Positions 1-12,800 of a stretch of 64,000 nt of DNA are shown piece after piece. A program made the translations under genes and the position numbers. Under the pieces are notes generated by a model that had not been told where the DNA came from, did no database searches, and saw only the letters and a list, made by a program, of their open reading frames with translations. The stretch is from Argopecten irradians (lineage: Eukaryota > Mollusca > Bivalvia > Pectinida > Pectinidae): contig NC_091144.1 in NCBI RefSeq assembly GCF_041381155.1, positions 30,994,980 through 31,058,979 on the forward strand, read 5' to 3'. Within the stretch, counting starts at the first letter, position 1, and the number at the start of each line of letters is the position of its first letter.

Positions 1-1110
1 CTTTTACTAGTAACTTCTGACCTTACTACCGTCACTTTCCTTTTACTAGTAACTTCTGACCTTACTACCGACATTTTACTTTTACTAGTAACTTCTGACC
101 TTACTACCGTCACTTTCCTTTTACTAGTAACTTCTGACCTTACTACCGACATTTTACTTTTACTAGTAACTTCTGACCTTACTACCGTCATTTTCCTTTT
201 ACTAGTAACTTCTGACCTTCTACCGACTTTCCTTTTACTAGTACTTCTGACCTTACTTTTACCTTTTACTAGTAACTTCTGACCTTACTACCGTCATTTT
301 ACTTTTACTAGTAACTTCTGACCTTACTACCGACATTTTACTTTTACTAGTAACTTCTGCCCTTACTACCGTCACTTTCCTTTTACTAGTAACTTCTGAC
401 CTTACTACCGACATTTTACTTTCTAGTAACTTCTGACCTTACTACCGTCATTTTCCTTTTACTAGTAACTTCTGACCTTACTACCGTCACTTTCCTTTTA
501 CTAGTAACTTCTGACCTTACTACCGTCACTTTCCTTTTACTAGTAACTTCTGACCTTACTACCGTCACTTTCCTTTTACTAGTAACTTCTGACCTTACTA
601 CCGTCATTTTCCTTTTACTAGTAACTTCTGACCTTACTACCGTCACTTTCCTTTTACACTTTGACCTTTTACTGTACTAGTAACTTCTGACCTTACTACC
701 GTCACATTTACTTTTACTAGTAACTTCTGACCTTACTACCGACACTTTTACTTTTACTAGTAACTTCTGACCTTACTACCGTCACTTTCCTTTTACTAGT
801 AACTTCTGACCTTACTACCGTCATTTTACTTTTACTAGTAACTTCTGACCTTACTACCGTCACTTTCCTTTTACTAGTAACTTCTGACCTTACTACCGAC
901 ATTTTACTTTTACTAGTAACTTCTGCCCTTACTACCGTCACTTTCCTTTTACTAGTAACTTCTGACCTTTACTACCGTCCTTACTTTTACCTTACTACCG
1001 TCACTTTCTTTTACTGTAACTTCTGACCTTACTACCGTCACTTTCCTTTTACTATTTACTACGTAACTTACCTTGTGCCTTACTACTGTCACTTTCTTTT
1101 ACTGTATATA
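1..1110. repeat. 39-bp tandem minisatellite, about 28 copies
   Basis: Units of 39 bp are built on the core TTTTACTAGTAACTTCTGAC followed by CTTACTACC and a variable tail. Two tail types are seen: GTCACTTTCC and GACATTTTAC. They alternate over stretches, giving a 78-bp dimer in places. Between about 430 and 650 the first type is nearly homogeneous. Units decay with indels after about 960 and the array ends near 1110; its left end is outside the window. Because 39 is a multiple of 3, the minus strand reads through as 13-residue repeats. Several indels break that frame, so I do not call it a gene. Confidence 0.95.
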
Positions 1111-2180
1111 ACTAGCGGGATAACCGAACACAAGGCATGATGACCGTACTGATTCGATACATTTTATGTCTTAATTAGCGTTGTTGCTGGAATACTAAGA
1201 ATACTTTTACATCCATCTTCATAATAATAATAATTTGCCTTAACCATCCCCCCACCACACACACACGCGCGCGCGCTTTATCATAACTAGGTCACTGTCT
1301 TTAACTTCATTGATTATAGAGGTAAATAATGTATTGTGTATAATTTCGTTAGGGGCTGTCCACTTCCTGTCCTGAACAATGAAGTCTTGTACCTGGAAGC
1401 TAGCTAGGCAGACGACCGAACCGATTGTCTGATGTCGCGATGAAACAAAAGTCTGGCAGTTTTAAGGCCTATATAGTCTTAAGGACTGGTAAGTTGTAAT
1501 TGTCTTCAGTATTCCAATTTTATTAAGGCTTGTGATGAACAGTAATTAGTTTCTTAGATATTTTGAAAAATGCTGTTGAAATATAATACACAAGGAATGC
1601 ATGGCTTTAGTTTACTAATGTTAGATAATTAATGTTTAATTGTTATCAATTGCATTTTAAATGAATTCTAAACACACCCTTTCATTGCAGCTTGCCAGTT
1701 ATTTTCGCAAAAAATGCAATCCCGCGAAAATGGCAGCATATATAAGTAAATAAATACGGTATTTTGATAAGTGCAATGATGATAATATAAATATTTGATA
1801 TGATTTAGTTTTGTCTAGTCTGTATTTCAGCATATTTAAGCATTGAACTACATTCAGTTGGTAATTATGAGAGTGTGAATGCAAACTGGATAGTGGCAAA
1901 TTTAATGAAGCGAGCTAGCTCTTCATGTTGAATTTGCCGCCTGATACTTGTAATTTTTTTTACTCATGTCACTATTAACGGATGTTCAAAATAAAACACA
2001 AAATCCCACGAATCTGTTTTAGGTACCTTCGATGAAATTTTGGGTTATATTTGTTCCCATAAACTCAGTGACAATTCGATAAGCAAATATTTTCACACAG
2101 CCACGAAGCAAATTATTACATAAAACTATTGTTCTACATTCCTTATGGAAAGCAACACAGAAACTAGTGACGAATGCCAC
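1111..2180. other. Non-coding stretch, no gene seen
   Basis: AT-rich sequence with a short (CA)n(CG)n microsatellite near 1254-1276. A TTTTCGCG-type inverted motif at about 1700-1735 resembles the dispersed family noted elsewhere in the window. No exon with credible splice sites or conserved protein was recognised. Confidence 0.5.
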
Positions 2181-2199
2181 GTAATCATAAATAATCTTT

Positions 2200-2352
2200 A
2201 TTAATAGCATTGAAATTCCTGATCCTTGCGCGTAGGTATCGATTGTTACGTCATCATTTTGTGAGCGTAAAAGTATGACGTGACGCTCGCAAACACATGA
2301 CATCACAATCAATACCTACCCACAAGGGCAGATAATTCTGTTTTATGCAAAT
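2200..2352. mobile_element. MITE copy 1, GTAGGTATTGATTG family
   Basis: The right half reads inward on the minus strand as an AGAATTATCTGCCCTTG end followed by GGGTAGGTATTGATTG and a TGTTTGCGAGCG segment. The left half carries the matching GTAGGTATCGATTG and TTTTGTGAGCG in the opposite orientation. This near-palindromic layout recurs at about 39296-39468, 54814-54930 and 56283-56454. It has no coding capacity. Exact ends and target duplication are not clear in this copy. Confidence 0.7.
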
Positions 2353-3664
2353 ACAGAATGCGATTAAGTAGATCGGATGTGTACGCTATACGGAAAACCG
2401 AGCTGGACTCTCATAAGGTTCACAAATGCAACAAATAGCTACATATGATTTGCTAATTATCTCTTTTGTATACAAAAAGTAAACTCGCACATTATGATAA
2501 TCGTACATCTAAAACGGTAAAAAACACTACTGCAAGAGTGATCGGGGTAGTTTTAGACAAACATTAATTTAATCCACTGGCGTAGATTCGTGTTCAACCT
2601 ACAGTATATATAGAGACCGCAGAACCAAATGATTTCTCTATATACGATATGTTAACCTTTGCCACTGTCTAGATTTAATTGAATTTTCAAGTCTGGTCAC
2701 CTGTTACTAATTTTGAATAATGGCATCTCGCATACATGTGAATAAAAAGAAATTTAGATTTACCATCTTGCTAAACTTTTATGTGGGGGTGCCATCTTAT
2801 GTTAAATTCCGCACCAAAAATTGACCAAAATATTCATGAAATTCCAATATTGATTACCTCCCCCTGTCAAAAACACATCTGACAGAATTTTAAAATTTCT
2901 TTACATATTTTACATCTACATGTATTGCCCAACCCACACATTAAACATTTGAAACTGATGCGCCCTGAATACCCAATCAGCAGGCTCCGAAACATTCACC
3001 TGTCTATGAAATCTTGTGCCCAAAAGGGGATTTCCAGGAATCTATTTTTGGTTTGATTCTGCTGTGCCTATAGCCCCACCAATGTGTAATGGCGGAGAGT
3101 GAGCTAGTTTTCGAATCGTGTACACTTACAAGTTCTAGTTAATGGGGTTCACCTGTTCATTTACTCCATACTGGTATTGATTTTCTATCCGCAATTGTCA
3201 TATTGAATATTTACCTGCATCAATTAGTATTTTCTGGATAATTAAGATATATTAATCATCTTCTGTAGTATATGAAACGTTGAATAAACCATAATATGAT
3301 GACTTACAATATTAGCGCAAACAAACATGCAATTACAGGCTTTATGAGTTAACCAAAATCATCTCGCTCTTAGCATCCCTATTTCTCATGGTGATGCGCA
3401 CATAAGGAAATCTAAAGCCAAAAAGGAGTTAATTATATTGTGTTTCTCCTAATGATGAAGGTTTAACTCTTACTACGACATCGTGTTATTTTCAGAATCG
3501 GAAGATGTGGGTTTAACGTATTCAGCAAGATATTGGCTTAGGTGTTGCAGGGAATATCTCTTTCACAACGTCGCAGTTTTCCATTTCGATGTTAGCTTCG
3601 TGATTTTTTTATTAAATCATCTGCGTTTTTGCGCCCCCTAATTCTAATATCGTTTTGGGCTTAA

Positions 3665-4231
3665 AGGGACAATTCACTCAGGCTAATTATTTTACATAAC
3701 CAAGAAGTGAAATATGGTATAAATGTATTATGAAACAAATCTTATGAAACAAATAACGTTAAACATTGACAAAGTCCACGTCATTGTTAAGTATTTTAAT
3801 TAATATCGTTGAAATATCAAATCGTTGATCAATACGATTAAGCAGGTAGAATATGGGCGCTGTACCTATACCCGAGCCAAAGTCACGCACGTTAAACAAA
3901 TGAACTACATAACCACTGCGAAGGTGATAAAATGATTTTGAGGCAAGATAATTCACCTAATAAGGTAAACAAACTATAGTCAGAGCGATTTGAGCAGTTA
4001 TAGACAAAAGTTGCATTACTCTACGAGCAAGGGACAGGGTTCGGCATACAAGAAGTTCGACCACAATGTGTAATGGCGGACAGCGAGCGAGTTTGAAAAT
4101 TTCACACACATGTCACCACCATGGGCTTTTCAGGCACATCACAGTAAAACCGACTGATTTAAATTCCATTAGAACTGGGTTTTTCCGATATATGTACAAA
4201 TTTTAATGTTCTCTTAGAATGAATTGTCCCT
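3665..4231. mobile_element. 567-bp TTAA-flanked MITE (piggyBac-like) inserted in the 60-bp repeat
   Basis: The element starts AGGGACAATTCA and ends with its exact reverse complement TGAATTGTCCCT, a 12-bp terminal inverted repeat. It is flanked by TTAA at 3661-3664 and 4232-4235. Removing it with one TTAA restores GGGCTTAATAAGTT, the expected continuation of the surrounding repeat unit (compare GGGCTTAATGAGTT). A TTAA target duplication is the hallmark of piggyBac-superfamily elements. No transposase frame is present, so this would be a non-autonomous derivative. Confidence 0.8.
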
Positions 4232-4567
4232 TTAATAAGTTCCACGAATTCATCTCATTTCAAGCATCTTAGTTTCTGTTTGGTGACGCCATCTTAAGTA
4301 AATTTAGAAAATATCGGATAATGGAATTCCAGGAAATCTCATCTGTATTTCTGCTAGTGATGAGGTCTTAAGGAGGTACAAGAAATATCTCAATCACAAC
4401 ACTCTTTTTTCCGCTTGTGAACACTTATGAGTTTTACGAAATCATCTCAATTTTGGCCTCCCTAATTACTTTGTCATTTTGGGCTTAAGTCGTTCAACGA
4501 AATCATCTCATTTTCAGCATCTGTTGACGATGTGTTCTCAATGGAATTCCAGAAAATATTGAACGTG

Positions 4568-4815
4568 TCGAAGGAGGTTATAAACATGGCGGATGCTGCA
4601 ACCTAGTAGCCTCGTGACCTGATATCTTGGAATGATTAGGGCCGTATGCTCCTTGCTATGGATTGGATGCGGTCCTTTATATCCACAAAATTCATGGTTT
4701 AGAAGTAGTTGAGCAGCCTCTGCTACTTTTGGGTGGTCACACTGATTTCTTATGGACAGTAAAGTTGAAAATGTTAAGATAAACAAAGGTAATATGATGG
4801 TCACATTTTGATGAA
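4568..4815. repeat. Left-truncated copy of the ~345-bp embedded unit
   Basis: Starts at GTCGAAGGAGGTTATAAACA and runs to the TGGTCACATTTTGATG end. The left terminus seen in the three later copies (about 8002, 10075 and 11303) is missing, replaced by ordinary 60-bp repeat. The sequence is otherwise closely similar to those copies. Confidence 0.75.
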
Positions 4816-7800
4816 TATTCGTCAATTTCAATATTATCTCTTTCCTTAAACTATCTATAAAAATCACCAAATTTAATATTCCTCAATAGTACGATTGCAA
4901 CCGCTGATAAGCTCAGAAACGGTTACAATTCTGTCTTTCGATGCAGGCTTAACAGTTTCAACGAAATTATCTCTTTTTCATCAATTGTGTTTCTGCTGGC
5001 GACACCGTTTTAAATCAATGTTTGACGACATATCTCATTCCCAACATGGCTGATTTCCCTTGCGATGCGGGCTTAATGAGTTTTATGAAATCATCTCAAT
5101 TTTAGCCTTCCTTATTACTGTCATTTCAGGCTTAAGGAGTTCAACAAAATCATCTCAATTTCAAGATCTTTGTTTCAGCTGGTGATGCAGTCTTAATGGA
5201 GTTCCAGTGAATGTTTCTTTCACAACATCTCCGTTTCTTCTTTAGGTGCAACGAAATCACCTCATTTGCAGTATATCTCTTTCTGTCGTTGGTTCCAGCA
5301 ACAATCTATCTCTTCAAATCAATAATCTCTCTCTCTCAACCTCTGTTTCGTTTTGCTATGCGGTTTTGATAAGTTGTTCATCATCAACGCTTTCTCACCA
5401 TCTATGGTTCTCTGAAGATGCAGTCTAAACGCGTTCGATGAATTGATCATTTTCCTCAATCTGTTTGTTTTTCCTGAAACTTCAATTTTAACAAGATCTT
5501 CGAAATCATCTAATTCCCAATATTTATACTAGTCTTTCGATGCGGGCGTAACAGATTCAACAAAATTATCTCTTTTTTAAGCATCTATGTTTCTTTTGGT
5601 GAAATCACCGAATTCACTTAACATTCTTCAACAGTACGATTTTAACCGCTGATAAGCTTAGAAACGGCTACAATTCTCTCTTCCGATGCGGGCGTACCCG
5701 TTTCAACAAAATTATCTCTTTTTCAGCATCTCTGTTTCTTTTGGTGATGCCGAGTTATGTAGTTATAGAAAAACTTAACTAATGGAGTTCCAAGAAATAT
5801 TTTTCACCATCTGTGTTTCTGCTGGTGACGCCGTATAAATCGGTGTTTCACGACATAACTCTTTCCCAACATGGCTTATTTCCCTTGCGATGCGGGCTTA
5901 ATGAGTTTTATGAAATCATCTGAATTTTAGTCTCCCTAATTACTATGTCATTTCGGGCTTAATTCGTTCAACGATATCATCTCATTTTCAGCATCTGTTG
6001 ACGATGTGTTCTCAATGGAATTCCAGAAAATATTGGCTTTCACCGTTTCAGGAAATTCTTTATTCACGACATATCCGTTTCTTCACTGTATGTCAGGTAA
6101 ACATATTCAACGAAAACAACCCTTTTTCAACATCTCTGTTTGTGTTTGTGAAGCCGACTTCAGGACAATTTGTACCACTCATCATTGCTATTTCTCCTAA
6201 AGATGCAGGAAAAACGCATTTAAATTCTCTCATTCTCAGCAAATCTCTTTTTCATCATATATGTTTCTGCTTGCGACGCCGTTTTAAACCAATGTTTGAC
6301 GACATATCTCTTTCCCAACATGGCTGATTTCCCTTGCGATGCGGGCTTAATGAGTTTTATGAAATCATCTCAATTTTAGCCTTCCTTATAACCGTCATTT
6401 TAGGCTTAAGGAATTCATGAAAATCATCTTAATTTCAAGATTTTTGTTTCAGCTGGTAATGCAGTCTTAATGGAGTTCCAGTAAATGTCTCTTTCACAAC
6501 ATCCCCATTTCTTCTTTAGGTGCAACGAAATCACCTCATTTGCAGTATATCTCTTTCTGCCGTTGATGCGAGCAACAATATATCTCTTCAAATCAATAAT
6601 ATCTCTCTCTCAACCTCTGTTTCGTTTTGCTATGCGGTTTTAAAAGGTTGTTCATCATCAACGATTCCTCACCATCTATGGTTCTCTGAAGATGCAGTCT
6701 TAACGCGTTCCAAGAATTGATAATGTTTCTCAATCTGTTTGTTTTTCCGGAAAATTCAATTTTAACAATATCTTCGAAATCATCTTAACAAAATTATCCC
6801 TTTTCAGCATCTCTGTTTCTTTTGGTGATGCCGAGTTATGTAGTTATAGAAAAACTTACCTAATGGAGTTCCAAGAAATATCTTTCACCATCTGTGTTTC
6901 TGCTGGTGACGCCGTATAAATAGGTGTTTCACGACATAACTCTTTTCCAACATGGCTGATTTCCCTTGCGATGCGGGCTTAATGAGTTTTATAAAATCAT
7001 CTCAATTTTAGCCTCCCTAATTACTATGTCATTTCGGGCTTAATTCGTTCAACGAAATCATCTCATTTTCAGCATCTGTTGACGATGTGTTCTCAATGGA
7101 ATTCAAGAAAAGATTGGCTTTCACCGTTCCAGGAAATTCTTTATTCGCGACATCTCCGTTTCTTCACTCTATGCTAGGTCAGCATATTCAACGAAAACAA
7201 CTCTTTTCCAGCATCTCTGTTTGTATTTGTGATGCCGACTTCAGTACAAGTTGTACCACTCATCATTGATGTTTCTCCTAAAGATACAGGAAAAACGCAT
7301 TTAAATCCTCTCATTCTCAGCAAATTGCTGTCTATCGAGAATGCAGACTAAAGGAGTTTCCTATTCTTCTCAATATCTGCAACACTATTTCTCTTGAAAA
7401 AATGCGCTTGTGTTTCTCATGTCGATGTTGGCTTAACGAGTTCTTTAGGTTCAAGGAAATCACTTCATTTGCAGCATATCTCTTTCTGCCGTTGATGCCA
7501 GCAACAGTATATCTCTTCAAATCAATAATATCTCTCTCGCAACCTCTGTTTCGTTTTGCTATGCGGTTTTAACAAGTTGTTCATCATCAACGCTTTCTCA
7601 CCATCTATGGTTCTCTGAAGATGCAGTCTTAACGCGTTCCATGAATTGATAATGTTTCTCAATCTGTTTGTTTTTCCTGAAACTTCAATTTAAAGAAGAT
7701 TTTCGAAATCATCTTATTCTGAATATTTATACTTTGTATTTTGTGTGTTAGCGATACATCTTGAACGAGGTTCATTCAATTTAAATCATCTCACTATCAG

Positions 7801-8001
7801 CAAATTGCTGTCTGTCGAGAATGCAGACTGAACTAGTTTCCTATTCTTCTCATTATCTGCAACATTATTTCTCTTGAAAAATGCCCTAGTGTTTCTCATG
7901 TCGATGTTGGCTCAACGAGTTCTTCAAAATCATCTTAGTCCCAGCTCTTGTCTGTTACTTCTGGTGAGTTAAACAACATGCTATGGTAAAGGATATTTGT
8001 T

Positions 8002-8347
8002 AAAATGTGACATTTTGTCAGACAATCACCCTGTTGTCTGTGATTTCTTATAAAACTTCGCTAGGTTGTCTCCTGTTGGTAGCATAACCCGACTGTACAT
8101 GTCGAAGGAGGTTATAAACATGTGCGGATGCTGCAACCTAGTCGCCTCGTGACCTGATCATTTGGAATGTTTAAGGCCATAAGCTCCTTGCTATGAACTG
8201 GATACGGTCCTTTATATCCACAAAGTTCATGGTTTAGAAGTAGTTAAGCCGTCACTGCTACTTTTGGGTGGTCACACTCATTCCTTATGGTCAGTAAAGT
8301 TGAAAATGTTAAGATAAACAAAACTTATTTAATGGTCACATTTTGAT
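8002..8347. mobile_element. ~345-bp embedded unit, probable MITE, copy 2
   Basis: This block does not look like the 60-bp repeat around it. Its ends are imperfect inverted repeats: AAAATGTGAC at the left and GTCACATTTT at the right. Copies occur at about 10075-10428 and 11303-11650, and truncated at 4568-4815, always inside the repeat field. I infer an old MITE insertion that was then copied as part of larger tandem duplications. Confidence 0.55.
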
Positions 8348-10074
8348 GGATATTCGTCAACTGTGCTTCAACATTATCTCTTTCCTTCAACTGTCTATAC
8401 AAATCACCGAATTCACTTAACATTCCTCAGCAGTACGATTGCAACCGCTGATAAGCTCAGAAACGACCACAATTCCGTCTTTCGATGCGGGCGTAACAGT
8501 TTCAACAAAATTATCTCTTTTTTCAGCATCTCTGTTTCTTTTGGTGATGTCGAGTTATGTAGTTATAGAAAAACTTACCTAATGGAGTTCCAAGAAATAT
8601 CTTTCACCATCTGTGTTTCTGCTGGTGACGCCATATAAATAGGTGTTTCACGACATAACTCTTTTCCAACATGGCTGATTTCCCTTGTGATGAGGGCTTA
8701 ATGAGTTTTATGAAATCATCTCAATTTTAGCCTCTCTAATTAGTATGTAATTTCGGGCTTAATTCGTTCAACGAAATCATCTCATTTTCAGCATCTGTTG
8801 ACGATATGTTCTCAAAAGAATTCAAGAAAATTTTGGCTTTCACCGTTCCAGGAAATTCTTAATTCACGACATCTCCGTTTCTTCACTCTATGCTAGGTCA
8901 GCATATTCAACGAAAACAACTCTTTTCCAGCATCTCTGTGTTTGTGATGCCGACTTCAGGACAATTTGTACCACTCATCATTGATGTTTCGCCTAAAGAT
9001 GCAGGAAAAACGCATTTAAATCATCTTATTCTCAGCAAATTGCTGTCTATCGAGAATGCAGACTGAAGGAGTTTCATATTCTTTTCATTATCTGCAACAC
9101 TATTTCTCTTGAAAAATGCGCTTGAGTTTCTCATGTCGATGTTGGCTCTACGAGTTCTTCGAATGATCTTAGTCGCAGCTATTATCTGTTTCACGTGCCG
9201 AGTTAAACAACATGCTATGATTAACAGTTTCAACGAAATTATCTCTTTTTCATCATCTGTGTTTCTGCTGGCGACGCCGTTTTAAATCAATGTTTTACGA
9301 CATATCTCTTTCCCAACATGGCTGATTTCCCTTGCGATGCGGGCTTAATGAGTTTGATGAAATCATCTCAATTTTAGCCTTCCTTATTACTGTAATTTCA
9401 GGCTTAAGGAGTTCAACAAAATCATCTCAATTTCAAGATTTTTTTGTTTCAGCTGGTGATGCAGTCTTAATTAATGGAGTTCCAGCGAATGTCTCTTACA
9501 CAACATCCCCTTTTCTTCTTTAGGTGCAACGAAATCACCTCATTTGCAGTATATCTCTTTCTGCCGTTGATGCCAGCAACAATATATCTCTTCAAATCAA
9601 TAATATCTCTCTCGCAACCTCTGTTTCGTTTTGCTATGCGGTTTTAATAAGTTGTTCATCATCAACGCTTTCTCACCATCTCTGGTTCTCTGAAGATGCA
9701 GTCTTAACGCGTTCCATGAATTGATCATTTTTCTCAATCTGTCTGTTTTTCCTGAAATTTCAATTTAAACAAGATCTTCGAAATCATCTTATTCTGAATA
9801 TCTATACTAGTATTTTGTGTGTAGCGATACGTCTTGAACGAGGTTTATTAAATTTAAATTATCTCACTATCAGCAAATTGCTGTCTGTCGAGAATGCAGA
9901 CTGAACTAGTTTCCTATTCTTCTCATTATCTGCAACATTATTTCCATTGAAAAATACCCTTGCGTTTCTCATGTCGATGTTGGCTCAATGAGTTCTTCAA
10001 AATCATCTTAGTCCCGGCTCTTGCCTGTTTCTCCTGTTGAGTTAAACAACATGCTATGGTAAGGGAAATTTATT

Positions 10075-10428
10075 AAAATGTGACCTTTTGTCAGACAATC
10101 AACCTGTTGTCTGGGATTTCTTATAAAACTTCGCTAGGTTGTCTCCTGTTGGTATCATAACCCGACTGTACATGTCGAAGGAGGTTATAAACATGTGCGG
10201 ATGCTGCAACCTAGTAGCCTCGTGACCTGATCATTTGGAATGTTTAAGGCCGTATGCTCCTTGCTATGATCTGGATACGGTCCTTTATATCCACAAAGTT
10301 CATGGTTTAGAAGTAGTTAAGCCGTCACTGCTACTTTTGGGTGGTCACACTCATTCCTTATGGTCAGTAAAGTTGGAAATGTTAATATAAACAAAAAAAA
10401 TTTAATGGTCACATTTTGATGGATATTC
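10075..10428. mobile_element. ~345-bp embedded unit, copy 3
   Basis: Same end structure and internal sequence as the copy at 8002-8347, including GTCGAAGGAGGTTATAAACA and the CCTTTATATCCACAAAGTTC segment. Nearest copies are about 2.07 kb upstream and 1.23 kb downstream. Confidence 0.55.
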
Positions 10429-11302
10429 GTCAAATGTGCTTCAACATTATCTCTTTCCTTAAACTATCTATGCAAATCATCGAATTCTCTAGCATTCCTC
10501 AGCAGTACGATTGCAACCGCTGATAAGCTCAGAAACGGCCACAATTCCGTCTTTCGATGCGGGCGTAACAGTTTCAACAAAATTATCTCTTTTTTCAGCA
10601 TCTCTGTTTCTTTTGGTGATGGCGAGTTATGTAGTTATAGAAAAACTTACCTAATGGAGTTCCAAGAAATATCTTTCACCATCTGTGTTTCTGCTGGTGA
10701 CGCCGTATAAATAGGTGTTTCACGACATAACTCTTTCCCAACATGGCTGATTTCCCTTGCGATGCGGGCTTAATGAGTTTTATAAAATCATCTCAATTTT
10801 AGCCTCCCTAATTACTATGTCATTTCGGGCTTAATTCGTTCAACGAAATCATCTCATTTTCAGCATCTGTTGACGATGTGTTCTCAATGGAATTCCAGAA
10901 AATATTGGCTTTCACCGTTCCAGGAAATTCTTTATTCACGACATCTCCGTTTCTTCACTCTATGCTAGGTCAGCATATTCAACGAAAACAACTCTTTTCC
11001 AGCATCTCTGTTGTTTGTGATGCCGACTTCATACAATTGTACCACTCATCATTGATGTTTCCCTAAAGATGCAGGAAAAACGCATTTAATTATCTCATTC
11101 TCAGCAAATTGCTGTCTATCGAGAATGCAGACTGAAGAGTTTCCTATTCTTCTCATTATCTGCAACACTATTTCTCTTGAAAAATGCGCTTTGTTTCTCA
11201 TGTCTATGTTGGCTCAGCGAGTTCTTCAAAATCATCTTAGTCCAAGCTATTGTCTGCTTCTCCTGCCGAGTTAAACAATATGCTATGGTAAATAATATTT
11301 GT

Positions 11303-11650
11303 TAAAATGTGACCTTTTGTCAGACAATCAACCTGTTGTCTGGAATTTCTTATAAAACTTAGCTAGGTTGTCTCCTGGTGGTAGTATTACCCGACTGTAC
11401 GTGTCGAAGGAGGTTATAAACATGTGCGGATGCTGCAACCTAGTAGCCTCGTGACCTGATCATTTGGAATGTTTAAGGCCGTATGCTCCTTGCTATGAAC
11501 TGGATACGGTCCTTTATATCCACAAAGTTCATGGTTTAGAAGTAGTTAAGCCGTCACTGCTACTTTTGGGTGGTCACACTCATTCTTTATGGTCAGTAAA
11601 GTTGAAAATGTTAAGATAAACAAAACAAATTTAATGGTCACATTTTGATG
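11303..11650. mobile_element. ~345-bp embedded unit, copy 4
   Basis: Same unit again, with the AAAATGTGACC left end and the GTCACATTTTGATG right end. It is the last copy before the repeat field becomes more divergent (after about 12060). Confidence 0.55.
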
Positions 11651-12800
11651 GATATTCGTCAACTGTGCTTCAACATTATCTCTTTATTTAAACTATCTAT
11701 ACAAATCACCAAATTCGCTTAACATTCCTCAGCAGTACGATTGCAACCGCTGATAAGCTAAGAAACGGCTACAATTCTCTCTTTCGATGCGGACGTAACA
11801 GTTTCAACAAAATTATCTTTTTTAGCATCTCTGTTTCTTTTGGTGATGTCGAGTTATGTAGTTATAGAAAAACTTAGCTAATGGAGTTTCAAGAAATATC
11901 TCTCATCATCTGTCTTTCTGCTGGTGACGCCGTATAAATCGTTGTTTCACGGCATAACTATTTCCCAAAATGGCTGATTTTCCTCGCGATGCGGGCTTAA
12001 TGAGTTTTATGAAATCATCTCAATTTTAGCCTTCCTTATTACTGTCATTTCAGGCTTTAATGAGTACCAGTAAATAGCACCTTAAGTAGCGTTAGGAAAT
12101 ATCTCTTTCACAACATCCTCGTTTCTTCTTGCTATGTCGTTTGAAAAAGTTGCTCGACATTATCTCTTTCTCATCGACGGCTCAATTCGATCTTTAGGTA
12201 CGGTTCAACAAAATCATCTGATTTTCAGCATCTGTTTCTGTTGGCGATGCAGTCTTAATGGAGTTTTCGTAAATATCAGCATAAGTATTTTCAGGAAATA
12301 TCTCTTTCACGACATCCCCGTTTCTTCTTACTATGCACAGTTATCAAGCTCAACAAAACAATTTCACTCTCAGCATTTCTGTTTCTGTTGGTGATATGGT
12401 CGTACATTTTTAATGGAAGTTCCAGAAAATATGTCATTCCAAACATCGCCGATTTCTCTTGCGATGCGGGCTTAATGAGTTTTATGAAATCATCTCAATT
12501 TCAGCCTGCCTAATTACTAGGTTATTTTAGTCATAATGCGTTCACCAAATTCATCTCATTTTCAGCATGTCAGTTTCAGTTGGCGATCCAGTCTTTACGA
12601 AGATTCAGTAAATATCAGCTTAAGTAGTTTTAGGAAGTATCTCATTCACAGCATCCCTGTTTTCTTCTATCTGTGTAATCTTAACAGGCTTAACAATATT
12701 TTTATGTGGCGATACATTTTCGAAGAGTTTCATGAAATAATCTCACTATCAGGAAATTTTTGTCTCCCGGGAATGCAGACTGAACGAGTTCCTGATATGT

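Larger units (their letters stand above)
3340..12800. repeat. Degenerate ~60-bp tandem repeat field with higher-order structure
   Basis: Units of about 60 bp share the pattern CTTAATGAGTTC, an AAATCATCTCATTTTCAGCA core, then TCTGTTTCT and TGGTGATGC. Divergence between neighbouring units is high. Multi-unit blocks recur at much higher identity: the CCAACATGGCTGATTTCCCT block at about 5041, 5871, 6317, 6952, 8669, 9316 and 10738, with variants near 11965 and 12442; and the GCAACGAAATCACCTCATTT block at about 5248, 6522 and 9526, with a variant near 7454. This indicates successive rounds of segmental tandem duplication. Short open frames inside are shadows of the repeat. A MITE interrupts it at 3665-4231. 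Confidence 0.9.

Noticed and set aside
416..941. Minus-strand frames encoding 13-residue repeats (VTVVRSEVTSKRK)
   Set aside because: Direct translation of the 39-bp minisatellite. Frames are broken by indels and there is no flanking gene structure.
5246..11066. Several plus-strand frames of 60-109 codons, some nearly identical to each other
   Set aside because: They repeat because the underlying blocks repeat. Composition and codon pattern are those of the 60-bp repeat.
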